Part shown: one piece after another, positions 6,345 to 14,360 of the stretch
Layout of the letters: each line of letters opens with the position of its first letter
How positions within the stretch are numbered: position 1 is the stretch's first letter
Source: an uncultured Porphyromonadaceae bacterium
GTDB taxonomy: Bacteria > Bacteroidota > Bacteroidia > Bacteroidales > Muribaculaceae
Direction of reading: 5' to 3'
Assembly (NCBI GenBank): GCA_900548705.1
Contig: URLF01000046.1
Location: 1 to 20,796, forward strand
DNA: 20,796 nt
The notes under the pieces: generated by a model
Database searches by the model: none
Seen by the model: the letters and a program-made list of their open reading frames with translations, nothing else
What the model was told of the DNA's origin: nothing
Program-made: the position numbers and the translations under genes

Positions 6345-8984
6345 ATGTCTAAACGTTTTACCCTAATTTCATGCCTCGCGTTGGCGGCCATGTCGGTTTC
6401 TGCCGAGACGGTGACCCTGTTTGACGCGGCAGCCCTCGGCTGTGACGGTTCACGCCTATATATGGGCGGCGACTGGTCTGGCAAGACTGTCTACAATCTC
6501 CCCGCTGATGCCGAACAGCTGAAGTCGTCAGAGGAAGCTTTTGTGAATGGAAACAAGGAGCTGAGAATTTACAGCGACGCTTTCAACTCCGCTTCTGCCG
6601 ACGGCAAGTTTGTCTTCACTTTCGGCTGGGTCGGCTCCTCGGGACAGTTCCAGCTCGCCCTCGGAGCGGCCACCGACAGCAAGGAGAACAATATCGTGGA
6701 CTATGTGGATGTCAATGGTTACGCAAACAGCACATTCACTGTCAACATGAGCGATTTCGACGGCACCAAATGGAACCAGCAGACCTCGATGTCAGCCCAG
6801 GAGGCTGCCGACAAACTCAAGGCTGCCGGTTATATCACCCTTCATGGCCATAATTATGACATCGTGAAGGTCGAATATGAATACACTCCCGAAGGTGGAG
6901 ATGTCGAGACTACCTTCTCTGGCAGCAAGGAGATAAAGAACCTGACATTCGCTTTTGGCGAAAACTGGTATGATGTGGCTGTGAACGGGGCCGATGCGAG
7001 CAAGGCTCTCTGGATAAAGCCGAAATACATGCCGAACGTGCAGGTCGGTGACGAAATACATGTCACATTCGAATCGGATGGCGGACAGGCCAACTTCGTT
7101 TATCTCGACAGCGACAGCAACTGGCAGAAACGCGGCGACAACAACAGCGTGAATCCTGACTGGATAGATGTCATCAGCAAGAGCCACACCTATGTGTTCA
7201 AAATCACCTCCGCCACTCTGGCCGAGGAGATGGCCGCCAACGGCCTTTGGGTTGACGGCAAGCAGAACACGGTGGCCAAGGTGGTGTTTGTCTACAACAA
7301 GCACGCCGAGGATATCGAGGGTGACATCGTGGCTGACGGAGGTGAAGACCCCCAGCCGCCGGTTGAGGAGAATTTCACAAGCCGCGTGCTGTGGCAGACC
7401 GGTGACCAGATTCTCTCCGCAAAGGGTGAGACTACCTCGATAGTGTTCGATTCCAACTGGATGTCGCGTTACGGACTCCAGGATGGTGACGCCGACCGTC
7501 TCGACCAGGCGTTCCATATCCCCGCAGAGAAATTTTTCACAAGTGACGCGGATGCCACAAATGCTGACCTTGACGACTGCATAGTGGTGACCTACAAGGA
7601 GGCTAACCCCGGCGCACTCGCCTCATTCTACTTCCAGGATCCGCTGGATGAGGATGTGTGGTTCAAGCGTGGATGCGGCGACGCCAACACTGTGGTTGAT
7701 TCCTACGCGGTCGACGGCACTGTCTTCTATCGTTACCTGCTCAACTACCGTATGGTGGCCGCCCTGCGTCACAACGGTCTCTGGATTGATGGCAACAACG
7801 GCTCGGAAATCGTGAAAGTGGAGTTGCGCAACTACTCCAACGAAGCTCTTGACGACTCATTCCCCTATTTCACCGGAAAAACCAAACAGGACATCGATCC
7901 CTCCAAGGCTGACCGTGGTTATGTCGTGGATGATGAGGGTGACAACCGTTCGTTCGGTTACGACAACCTCAAGCGTGTGCGTCCGGTGGCATTCACCAAT
8001 TACAACAATGGAGAGCGTATCATCCTGACCTTCCGTCCGGTGGCAGAGAATGCCGAGCTGCGCCTGCAATATATCCGTCCTTATTCCGCAAACCTCAAGG
8101 TCGCCCAGGCTCTCACCGGTACTGACTCCGGTATCCTGACTGTCGGCGCTCCCGGCGAGGATGGTCTGGTGGATGTCGTCTACCGTCCGACCCAGCGTGA
8201 AATCCGCGCTCTGAAGTTCAATGGCCTCTTCCTTGACGGAAAAGGTCTGGAACTTGTGGAGATTTCATTCGGCGAGGAGGATCCCGGCGACATGCAGAAT
8301 GACATCTACGTCCATAATGACTGGATGACCCTCGGCCACGACGGCGAAGACGGCAAAATCTATGAGGGTGACTCATACAGCTCCGGCCAGGTTAAGATTT
8401 ATGTCTCCAACTCCCATTTCCAGCGTGCCAAGGAGAACAACTGGCTCGGTATGGAGAACGGTGAATACAAAGGCTACAAGCTGACATTCCACTTCCCCTG
8501 GAGCGGCGGCGCATGGCTCAACCTTTATTATGACGCGAACAATATCGCTGACCAGAACCGCGATCCCCTCAACTGGTATTACGAGTCGGCTTACGGCAGC
8601 GGAATGCCCAAGGGGGCTCCCTTCCGCGCTCCCGAGGATGAGCCTTCGGCAACCGGCACATATTACAACATCAACGATATCCCTGCCGGCGAGAATGTCT
8701 ACTATGATCAGCCCCTGAGCCATGATGATGTGGAGAAGCTGCTCAACTACGGTATGTGGATTGAGGGTGGAAACGCCGATATGCAGAGTGTCCGTCTCCG
8801 TAGCCGCCTGTCTGTGTCGGGTGTAGAGTCAGCCGTAGAGGATGACCTCACCGATGCTGTCATCGACCTCAACCTCCCCTATGAGGCTTACACGCTCGAC
8901 GGTCGCCGTGTGACTGACATCGAGGCTGCAGGCATCTACATTGTCCGCCAAGGCAGCAAGGTCGTGAAGATGATCCGCCGCTGA
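6345..8984 (+). CDS. Large secreted protein with about five tandem beta-sandwich-like modules and a C-terminal tail domain
   Basis: I do not recognise a named family. The 879-residue product begins with a signal peptide ('MSKRFTLISCLALAAMSVSA', likely cut after Ala20; the Cys10 is inside the hydrophobic core and does not form a convincing lipobox). Five diverged modules can be drawn at roughly residues 22-180, 189-317, 346-497, 507-643 and 653-822. Most end in a variant of 'NGLWVDG..N.V.KV.F' (for example near 299-315, 477-494, 626-642 and 802-818), the same closing motif type as the 'RGFFVKGQ.ATL.KV' of the preceding gene's modules. The end, 'YEAYTLDGRRV' to 'GIYIVRQGSKVVKMIRR' (846-879), is nearly the same tail as in that gene. 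The composition is rich in Asp, Gly and aromatics, as in extracellular binding proteins. No catalytic motif is seen. A glycan-binding or surface-adhesion role is plausible but inferred. Confidence 0.82.
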   Translation: MSKRFTLISCLALAAMSVSAETVTLFDAAALGCDGSRLYMGGDWSGKTVYNLPADAEQLKSSEEAFVNGNKELRIYSDAFNSASADGKFVFTFGWVGSSGQFQLALGAATDSKENNIVDYVDVNGYANSTFTVNMSDFDGTKWNQQTSMSAQEAADKLKAAGYITLHGHNYDIVKVEYEYTPEGGDVETTFSGSKEIKNLTFAFGENWYDVAVNGADASKALWIKPKYMPNVQVGDEIHVTFESDGGQANFVYLDSDSNWQKRGDNNSVNPDWIDVISKSHTYVFKITSATLAEEMAANGLWVDGKQNTVAKVVFVYNKHAEDIEGDIVADGGEDPQPPVEENFTSRVLWQTGDQILSAKGETTSIVFDSNWMSRYGLQDGDADRLDQAFHIPAEKFFTSDADATNADLDDCIVVTYKEANPGALASFYFQDPLDEDVWFKRGCGDANTVVDSYAVDGTVFYRYLLNYRMVAALRHNGLWIDGNNGSEIVKVELRNYSNEALDDSFPYFTGKTKQDIDPSKADRGYVVDDEGDNRSFGYDNLKRVRPVAFTNYNNGERIILTFRPVAENAELRLQYIRPYSANLKVAQALTGTDSGILTVGAPGEDGLVDVVYRPTQREIRALKFNGLFLDGKGLELVEISFGEEDPGDMQNDIYVHNDWMTLGHDGEDGKIYEGDSYSSGQVKIYVSNSHFQRAKENNWLGMENGEYKGYKLTFHFPWSGGAWLNLYYDANNIADQNRDPLNWYYESAYGSGMPKGAPFRAPEDEPSATGTYYNINDIPAGENVYYDQPLSHDDVEKLLNYGMWIEGGNADMQSVRLRSRLSVSGVESAVEDDLTDAVIDLNLPYEAYTLDGRRVTDIEAAGIYIVRQGSKVVKMIRR

Positions 8985-9018
8985 GACATCACAGACTCCA
9001 AGAAATTACCCTGAAACA

Positions 9019-9058
9019 AAGAGGCCGGTCTCCCTATCCGGCCGGCCTCTTCATAATT
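9019..9058 (+). terminator. Probable terminator after the five-module protein gene
   Basis: A 10-base perfect stem (AAGAGGCCGG at 9019-9028, CCGGCCTCTT at 9042-9051) lies 34 bases after the stop codon. The following T-run is short and interrupted (TTCATAATT), so termination may be incomplete. The remaining bases to 9190 are AT-rich with no gene that I can support. Confidence 0.65.
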
Positions 9059-9190
9059 CCTGTAAAAACAAATCCAAATCAGAGTTCACCTGTCAGGATG
9101 TTGCTCGTGGTTTTGCCATCCTCTTTCAAGGTTGATTAGATTGTTTATTGATTTTTCATAGAAGATTAAATTGAACAAAGGTTAGGTAGA

Positions 9191-9231
9191 AACCGTGACT
9201 GCGGCGTGAGCCGCGGTCACGGTTGATTTTT
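9191..9231. terminator. Strong hairpin between convergent genes, possible bidirectional terminator
   Basis: Arms of 15 bases (AACCGTGACTGCGGC at 9191-9205 and GCCGCGGTCACGGTT at 9210-9224) pair with one T-G position and a GTGA loop. GATTTTT follows on the + strand; on the - strand only a short T-run follows. It sits 42 bases beyond the stop codon of the asparaginase gene, so it could end that transcript as well as catch read-through from the left. Confidence 0.65.
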
Positions 9232-9272
9232 CCCTCGATGTGGTGGCGCGTTCCGGAATCCCTTGACGCGTC

Positions 9273-10322
9273 TCAGATTGTCATCTCCCCGCAGATGGGG
9301 TGGAGGAGACGGCGGGTGACCTGGGCTGAGGAGAGACCTGAGCCGAAAAGGAACATCAGCTTGGTCAAGGCGGCCTCGGTGGTCAGGTCGTGGCCTGAGA
9401 TTACCCCGGCACGGGCCAGCAGGTCGCCGGTGTAGTAGCGTTTCTGGTGGACAGCCCCGTTGACACACTGGGTTACGTTGAGTATGATTGTACCACGGTC
9501 TACGGCCTCACGGATGGCATTGTTGAACCACGGTTCGGTCGGGGCGTTACCCGCGCCGTAGGTTTTCAACACCACCCCTTTGACTCCCGGTGTCTCCAGC
9601 TGCTGGCGCAGTGATGCCTCGGTAAGGCCGGGAGTGACATATATTATGATGATGTCGGTGTTCAGCCCGGTGTGGACGTTGAGGGGATGAGGGTCATTGA
9701 CGCGCCAGAGTGAGTCGGGATTGAAATGAATCGACAGCCCGATTTTGGCCAGCGGGGGATAGTTGTTGCTCTTGAAGGCATTGAAGTTGTCGGCGCTCAT
9801 TTTGGTGGAGCGGTTGCCGCGCCAAAGATAATTCTCGAAGAGTATGGCCCCCTCCTGCACCATCGGCTCGCCGTTGACCGGGTCGGTGGCGGCGGCAATC
9901 TGCAGGGCGGTAATCAGGTTCTCCTCCCCGTCGGTCCTGACCTCCCCGATGGGGAGCTGCGAGCCGGTGATAATCACCGGCTTGCGCAGATGCTCGAGCA
10001 TGAAGGAGAGAGCCGAGGCGGTATAGGCCATCGTGTCTGTCCCGTGGAGCACCACAAACCCGTCGACTTCGTTGTAGTTCTTCCCGATAGCCTCGGCAAT
10101 CTGTTGCCAGTGGGCGGGATTCATGTTGCTTGAGTCAATCGGGGGATTGAACTGGATATGCCTGATGTCATAGTCGAGCATCTTGATTTTGGGGACATTG
10201 TCAATCAGATGGGAGAAGTCGAACGGACGCAGGGTCTGTGTCGCCGGATCTTCAATCATGCCGATTGTGCCGCCGGTGTAGATGATCAGGATTTTCGGTT
10301 TCCTGTTGGCGTTTTTTTCCAT
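9273..10322 (-). CDS. ansA: Type I (cytoplasmic) L-asparaginase
   Basis: The 349-residue enzyme hydrolyses L-asparagine to aspartate and ammonia. The N-terminal 'YTGGTIGM' holds the nucleophile position Thr19. 'LHGTDTMAYTASALSF' (91-106) supplies the second Thr (Thr94) and Asp95, and 'GNRSTKMSADNFNAF' (168-182) supplies the family Lys (Lys173). 'NPPIDSSNM' (58-66) matches the substrate-binding Ser region. No signal peptide is present, so it should be cytoplasmic, like Escherichia coli AnsA rather than the periplasmic AnsB type. The start at 10322 gives a short basic leader and no better ATG is seen. It lies 73 bases downstream of metG on the same strand with no terminator between them, so it is probably co-transcribed with metG. 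Confidence 0.95.
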   Translation of the reverse strand: MEKNANRKPKILIIYTGGTIGMIEDPATQTLRPFDFSHLIDNVPKIKMLDYDIRHIQFNPPIDSSNMNPAHWQQIAEAIGKNYNEVDGFVVLHGTDTMAYTASALSFMLEHLRKPVIITGSQLPIGEVRTDGEENLITALQIAAATDPVNGEPMVQEGAILFENYLWRGNRSTKMSADNFNAFKSNNYPPLAKIGLSIHFNPDSLWRVNDPHPLNVHTGLNTDIIIIYVTPGLTEASLRQQLETPGVKGVVLKTYGAGNAPTEPWFNNAIREAVDRGTIILNVTQCVNGAVHQKRYYTGDLLARAGVISGHDLTTEAALTKLMFLFGSGLSSAQVTRRLLHPICGEMTI

Positions 10323-10395
10323 AATGAATGACTATGACATTGTTTGCATTGAGCGGAATGACGGGCTATGGCCCGGCGGCAGGAGCGGTGGATGC

Positions 10396-12435
10396 CTACT
10401 TCACCTGTGCGCCCGGGGTGACGGGAGCGGAGGGGGAGATGACCACCAGGGAGCCGTCGGGGTTCTGGGCGGAGAGAATCATGCCCTGCGACTCCACACC
10501 CTTGAGCTTGCGGGGAGCGAAGTTGGCGATGAAACATATCTGCTTCCCCACGAGGTCTTCGGGCGCGTAATACTTGGCGATGCCGCTGACGATGGTGCGC
10601 TTCTCCATTCCGTCGTCGATGAGGAATTTGAGGAGCTTGTCGGCTTTGGGTACGCGGGAGCATTCGAGGACGGTGCCGACACGGATGTCCATTTTCAGGA
10701 AATCATCGAAAGGCACGTCGGGCTGCTGGGGCTCAGGCTTCCATGCGGCGAGCTTGTTCTCCTCCTTGATATGGGCGAGGCGGTCGAGCTGAGCCTGGAT
10801 TGTCTCATCCTCGATTTTCTCGAAGAGGAGTTCGGGCTGGCCGATTTTCGCGCCCACAGGCACGAGGTCCATGCAACCGAGCATGTCCCAGGTTATCTTG
10901 TCGCCGCCGAGCATCTTCAGGAGCTTGTCGCTCATGAAGGGGAGGAACGGCTCGAAGACGATGGCAAGGTTGGCACACAGCTGAATCACGGTGTTGAGAA
11001 TCGTGGCGGTGCGCTCCATGTCGGTCTTGGCGAGTTTCCAAGGCTCGGTCTCCTGGAGGTAACGGTTGCCGGCGCGGGCCATGTCCATCGCCAGTTTCAG
11101 CGCCTCGCGGAAGTGGAAGGTCTCCAGGGCTTCGGACACTTTCCCTTTCAGTTCGTTGATTTCGGCGGTAAGCGCGGTCTCGGCCTCGGTGGGGACTGCG
11201 GCGGGGATTACCCCGTCGAAATATTTGTGGGTCAGCACCACGGCGCGGTTGACAAAGTTGCCGAGGATGGCCACCAGCTCGGAGTTATTGCGCTGCTGGA
11301 AGTCGCTCCAGGTGAAGTCGTTGTCTTTGGTCTCGGGGGCGTTGGCTGTCAGGACGTAGCGAAGCACATCCTGCTTGCCGGGGAAGTCGCGCAGGTATTC
11401 GTGGAGCCATACGGCCCAGTTGCGCGAGGTGGAAATCTTGTCACCCTCGAGATTGAGGAACTCGTTGGAGGGGACATTGTCGGGGAGCTGGTAACCGTCG
11501 CCGTATGCCATCAGCATGGCGGGGAAGATGATGCAGTGGAAGACGATGTTGTCTTTACCGATGAAATTGATGATACGGCTTTCGGGGTCTTTCCAGTATT
11601 TTTCCCAGCTGTCGGGGAGGATTTCCTTGGTGTTGGAGATATAGCCGATGGGGGCGTCGACCCAGACGTAAAGCACCTTCCCCTCGGCTCCTTCGACAGG
11701 CACGGGGATACCCCAGTCGAGGTCGCGGGTGACGGCGCGGGGCTGCAGCCCCAGGTCGAGCCATGACTTGCACTGGCCGTAGACGTTGGTCTTCCACTCC
11801 TTATGGCCTTCGAGAATCCATTCCTCAAGGGCTTTCTGGTAGTTCTCAAGGGGGAGATACCAGTGTTTTGTCTCTTTGAGGACGGGGATGTTGCCCGTTT
11901 CGGCGCAGCGGGGATTGATGAGGTCGGTGGCGCTCAGCGAGGAGCCGCATTTCTCACACTGGTCGCCGTAGGCTCCCTGGGCGTGACACACGGGGCACTC
12001 ACCGACGACGTAGCGGTCGGCAACGAAGCGGCCTGCGCCCTCGTCATAGAGTTGCATCGAGGGCTTCTCGATAAAGCCACCTTTGTCGTAGATGTGGCGG
12101 AAGAACTCCGATGCGGTCTCGCGGTGGGTCTCGGAGGTGGTGCGGGAATAGACATCGAATGAGATTCCCAGCTCCTCGAAGGAGTCCTTGATGATGTTAT
12201 GGTAGCGGTCCACGACATCCTGGGGGGTGATGCCCTCTTTGCGGGCGCGGATGGTGATGGGCACTCCATGCTCGTCGCTGCCTCCGATCATCTTGACATC
12301 CTCGCCGCGCAGGCGAAGGAAACGGGTGTAGATGTCGGCCGGGACATAAACTCCGGCGAGGTGGCCGATGTGTACCGGGCCGTTGGCGTAGGGGAGGGCA
12401 GTGGTGACAAGAGTCCGTTTGAAGTTCTTCTCCAT
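10396..12435 (-). CDS. metG: Methionine--tRNA ligase
   Basis: The 679-residue protein charges tRNA-Met. It has the class I signature 'HIGH' at residues 22-25, the KMSKS-type loop as 'KISTS' at 333-337, a zinc knuckle with Cys147, Cys150, Cys160 and Cys163, and an anticodon-binding helical region after about residue 390. The C-terminal EMAP/Trbp-like tRNA-binding OB domain (about 575-679, 'MDIRVGTVLECSRVPKADKL') is the long bacterial form. I chose the ATG at 12435 ('MEKNFKRTLVTTALPYANGP'). The frame can be extended to 12522, but that extension covers the promoter and is not conserved-looking. The predicted leader is about 36 nt. Length and domain order are normal for Bacteroidetes. Confidence 0.98.
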   Translation of the reverse strand: MEKNFKRTLVTTALPYANGPVHIGHLAGVYVPADIYTRFLRLRGEDVKMIGGSDEHGVPITIRARKEGITPQDVVDRYHNIIKDSFEELGISFDVYSRTTSETHRETASEFFRHIYDKGGFIEKPSMQLYDEGAGRFVADRYVVGECPVCHAQGAYGDQCEKCGSSLSATDLINPRCAETGNIPVLKETKHWYLPLENYQKALEEWILEGHKEWKTNVYGQCKSWLDLGLQPRAVTRDLDWGIPVPVEGAEGKVLYVWVDAPIGYISNTKEILPDSWEKYWKDPESRIINFIGKDNIVFHCIIFPAMLMAYGDGYQLPDNVPSNEFLNLEGDKISTSRNWAVWLHEYLRDFPGKQDVLRYVLTANAPETKDNDFTWSDFQQRNNSELVAILGNFVNRAVVLTHKYFDGVIPAAVPTEAETALTAEINELKGKVSEALETFHFREALKLAMDMARAGNRYLQETEPWKLAKTDMERTATILNTVIQLCANLAIVFEPFLPFMSDKLLKMLGGDKITWDMLGCMDLVPVGAKIGQPELLFEKIEDETIQAQLDRLAHIKEENKLAAWKPEPQQPDVPFDDFLKMDIRVGTVLECSRVPKADKLLKFLIDDGMEKRTIVSGIAKYYAPEDLVGKQICFIANFAPRKLKGVESQGMILSAQNPDGSLVVISPSAPVTPGAQVK

Positions 12436-12476
12436 CTGTATATTGTATTTCTTATGATTGGCACTGTTTAGAAACC

Positions 12477-12506
12477 GCAAATTTAGAAAAAAATCACTAA
12501 ATTTGC
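12477..12506. promoter_or_regulatory. Divergent promoters for metG (-) and the propeller protein gene (+), forming an inverted repeat
   Basis: GCAAATTTAG (12477-12486) and CTAAATTTGC (12497-12506) are perfect inverted repeats with a 10-base spacer. Each arm reads as a TAAATTTG -7 box: on the - strand at 12485-12478 for metG, and on the + strand at 12498-12505 for the secreted propeller gene. On the - strand a GTTG lies 20 bases upstream as a possible -33. The + strand has no clear -33. Predicted leaders are about 36 nt (-) and 23 nt (+). Confidence 0.7.
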
Positions 12507-12534
12507 AACGACAATCTATCAAACGCTATTTAAA

Positions 12535-14340
12535 ATGCAAATTTCCAAATCTCTCGCCGCAGCCCTGGTCTCGGTCGCGGCTCTTCAGGGGGTGGCTGCC
12601 AACCCATATGCCGGAAGTGTGATGATAATGAACGAGGAGACCACCGGCAATCCGGGCAACGGTTCAATCAACATATTCAATCCCCAGGGTGAGGGAAGCT
12701 GGATTTACCGTGCTTTCCGCCAGGCCAATCCCCGACGTGAGATTCCCGGGGCTATCTGCCACGCCGCGACATATGGCGACAAGCTCTATGTGGTCTCCAA
12801 CCATCCCGACGCTCCGGGAAGCTACAACATGGTCGGCACGCTCACTGTGATGAACGCGGAGACATTGGTGTATGTCAACTCCGTGGAGCTGGTCAACAGG
12901 TTCGGCAAGCCTGTCCAGGGGCGCGCCGTGATGCCGTATGGCGATGATGCGTATGTCACCACCACAGATGGAATCCTGACATACCGCTCATATGACAATA
13001 CCATCATACAGGACAATGACCGGATATGCAGCCCCGACGGGGTGGCATCGCCGGTTCCCTACCAGTATCCCTATCAGACCGGAGCAATCGCGAGGGTGGG
13101 ATATGACTATTACATAGCGTCGCAGGATTTCGGGCTGGTTTATTTCAGCGAGAATCTGCCGATATATGCCCGTAACCGCAGCATCCCGGAACTCCTTGGT
13201 GACAATTGCCCCGAGGGATTGAGTGATGCCAACGGTATCGGCTCCATTGTGACCGGCAATGACGGGACCCTGTGGATGAGTGTCACCGCCGACCGCAACG
13301 CTACCGGCGAGGCGGCTCCCTATCTCATAAAATATAACCCTGTCAACCAGGAGGCGGAGGCTATCGCGGTTCCGGAGGGGATTTATCCCCCCGCCAACTC
13401 CTGGTATGCCTGGACGGCTGACGGTTTCCATGCTTCGGCCACCGAGAACGCCCTGTACTGGAACGGCGGCCCCAACACCTGGTTCTCTAACAGTGCGGTT
13501 TTCAAATATGACATAGACAAAGGGGAGTTCTCCAAACTGCTCGACCTCTCCGCCGAGGAACTGCCTGCGGGTGAAAATCCCTGGATGATTTATGGATGCT
13601 CGATGAGGACATCACCTGTCACCGGGGAGATGTATCTTTCATTGTTCAAGGATTACGGTCTGACCAACTTCGTGTTGAGACGCCTGGCGGCTGACGGTAC
13701 GAAGATTGCCGACTATCCTATGGAGCCGGCGATATGGTATCCGGCGCTTCCGGTGTTTGCCGACGATGCCGCTCCCTCCTTCAAGGAGGTGGAGGAGCTG
13801 GTGATTCCGTCTGACGAGGCCACTCACGTCGACCTGCTGGGCTTCGCCACCGACCCCGATTCACCTGACGCGGAAATCAATTATTATGTCAAGGATGTCT
13901 CCTACCCGGCGGAGAAAAGGATATACGCTGAGGTTGAAGGCCGTGCGCTCGGGATTTATCCCCCCGGGGTTGAAATTCCTGAGAAACCTGGTGCGCCTGC
14001 CGTCTCCGCACCTGCCGGGGATGGAACTGAGGAGGGATATATCGACCTTGTCGCCGACTCGAAAGGTAAGACCGCGACATGCCGTGTGAAATTCCGTTTC
14101 GCGACATCATCTGTCGATGAGGTAAGCGATGGATTGACACTGGCCGCAGCCTCTGTCAGGGGAGATGAGCTGACATTACGCGCCGACAAGGCCGCGACAG
14201 CTTTCATCTTCACTCCGCAGGGTTGCCAGGTGATGACAATTGATGCTCCGGAGGGTGAATCGGTCCATTCGCTTGACGCTCTCGTCCCCGGGCTGTATAT
14301 ACTGCGTTTCGGTGGCAAGTCCCTGAAATTCCGCCTTTGA
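12535..14340 (+). CDS. Secreted beta-propeller-like protein (YncE/DUF5074-like) with C-terminal tail
   Basis: The 601-residue product has a signal peptide (to about Ala22, 'QGVAA'). The first roughly 400 residues show repeated blade-like motifs of YncE/DUF5074-type propellers: 'GSINIFNPQG', 'AATYGDKLYVVSN', 'GTLTVMNAETL', 'DAYVTTTDGILTY', 'RVGYDYYIASQDFGLVYF', 'GNDGTLWMSV'. A segment after about residue 420 ('VPSDEATH'-like Ig/cadherin style, 'DLLGFATDPDSPDAEI') precedes a C-terminal sorting-like domain ending 'LVPGLYILRFGGKSLKFRL'. Related propellers in Bacteroidetes include surface ligand-binding proteins such as the vitamin B12 protein BtuG, but the ligand here is unknown. No lipobox Cys is seen. 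The gene ends 20 bases before the antiporter gene, so the two are probably co-transcribed. Confidence 0.75.
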   Translation: MQISKSLAAALVSVAALQGVAANPYAGSVMIMNEETTGNPGNGSINIFNPQGEGSWIYRAFRQANPRREIPGAICHAATYGDKLYVVSNHPDAPGSYNMVGTLTVMNAETLVYVNSVELVNRFGKPVQGRAVMPYGDDAYVTTTDGILTYRSYDNTIIQDNDRICSPDGVASPVPYQYPYQTGAIARVGYDYYIASQDFGLVYFSENLPIYARNRSIPELLGDNCPEGLSDANGIGSIVTGNDGTLWMSVTADRNATGEAAPYLIKYNPVNQEAEAIAVPEGIYPPANSWYAWTADGFHASATENALYWNGGPNTWFSNSAVFKYDIDKGEFSKLLDLSAEELPAGENPWMIYGCSMRTSPVTGEMYLSLFKDYGLTNFVLRRLAADGTKIADYPMEPAIWYPALPVFADDAAPSFKEVEELVIPSDEATHVDLLGFATDPDSPDAEINYYVKDVSYPAEKRIYAEVEGRALGIYPPGVEIPEKPGAPAVSAPAGDGTEEGYIDLVADSKGKTATCRVKFRFATSSVDEVSDGLTLAAASVRGDELTLRADKAATAFIFTPQGCQVMTIDAPEGESVHSLDALVPGLYILRFGGKSLKFRL

Positions 14341-14360
14341 TTCCGCTAACTTAACCTTCA

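Noticed and set aside
4607..8984. Assigning the two module proteins to the mannan operon as mannan-binding proteins
   Set aside because: A strong terminator at 4357-4385 and separate promoters divide them from the operon; proximity alone does not show the ligand.
10282..11766. Long open frame of 494 codons on the + strand
   Set aside because: It is antisense to metG, whose HIGH, KISTS and zinc-knuckle motifs are unambiguous; the translation is low-complexity Gly/Val/Glu-rich shadow.
12436..12522. N-terminal extension of metG to an upstream ATG
   Set aside because: The extension spans the predicted metG promoter, and the family starts right before 'RTLVTTALPYANGP'.
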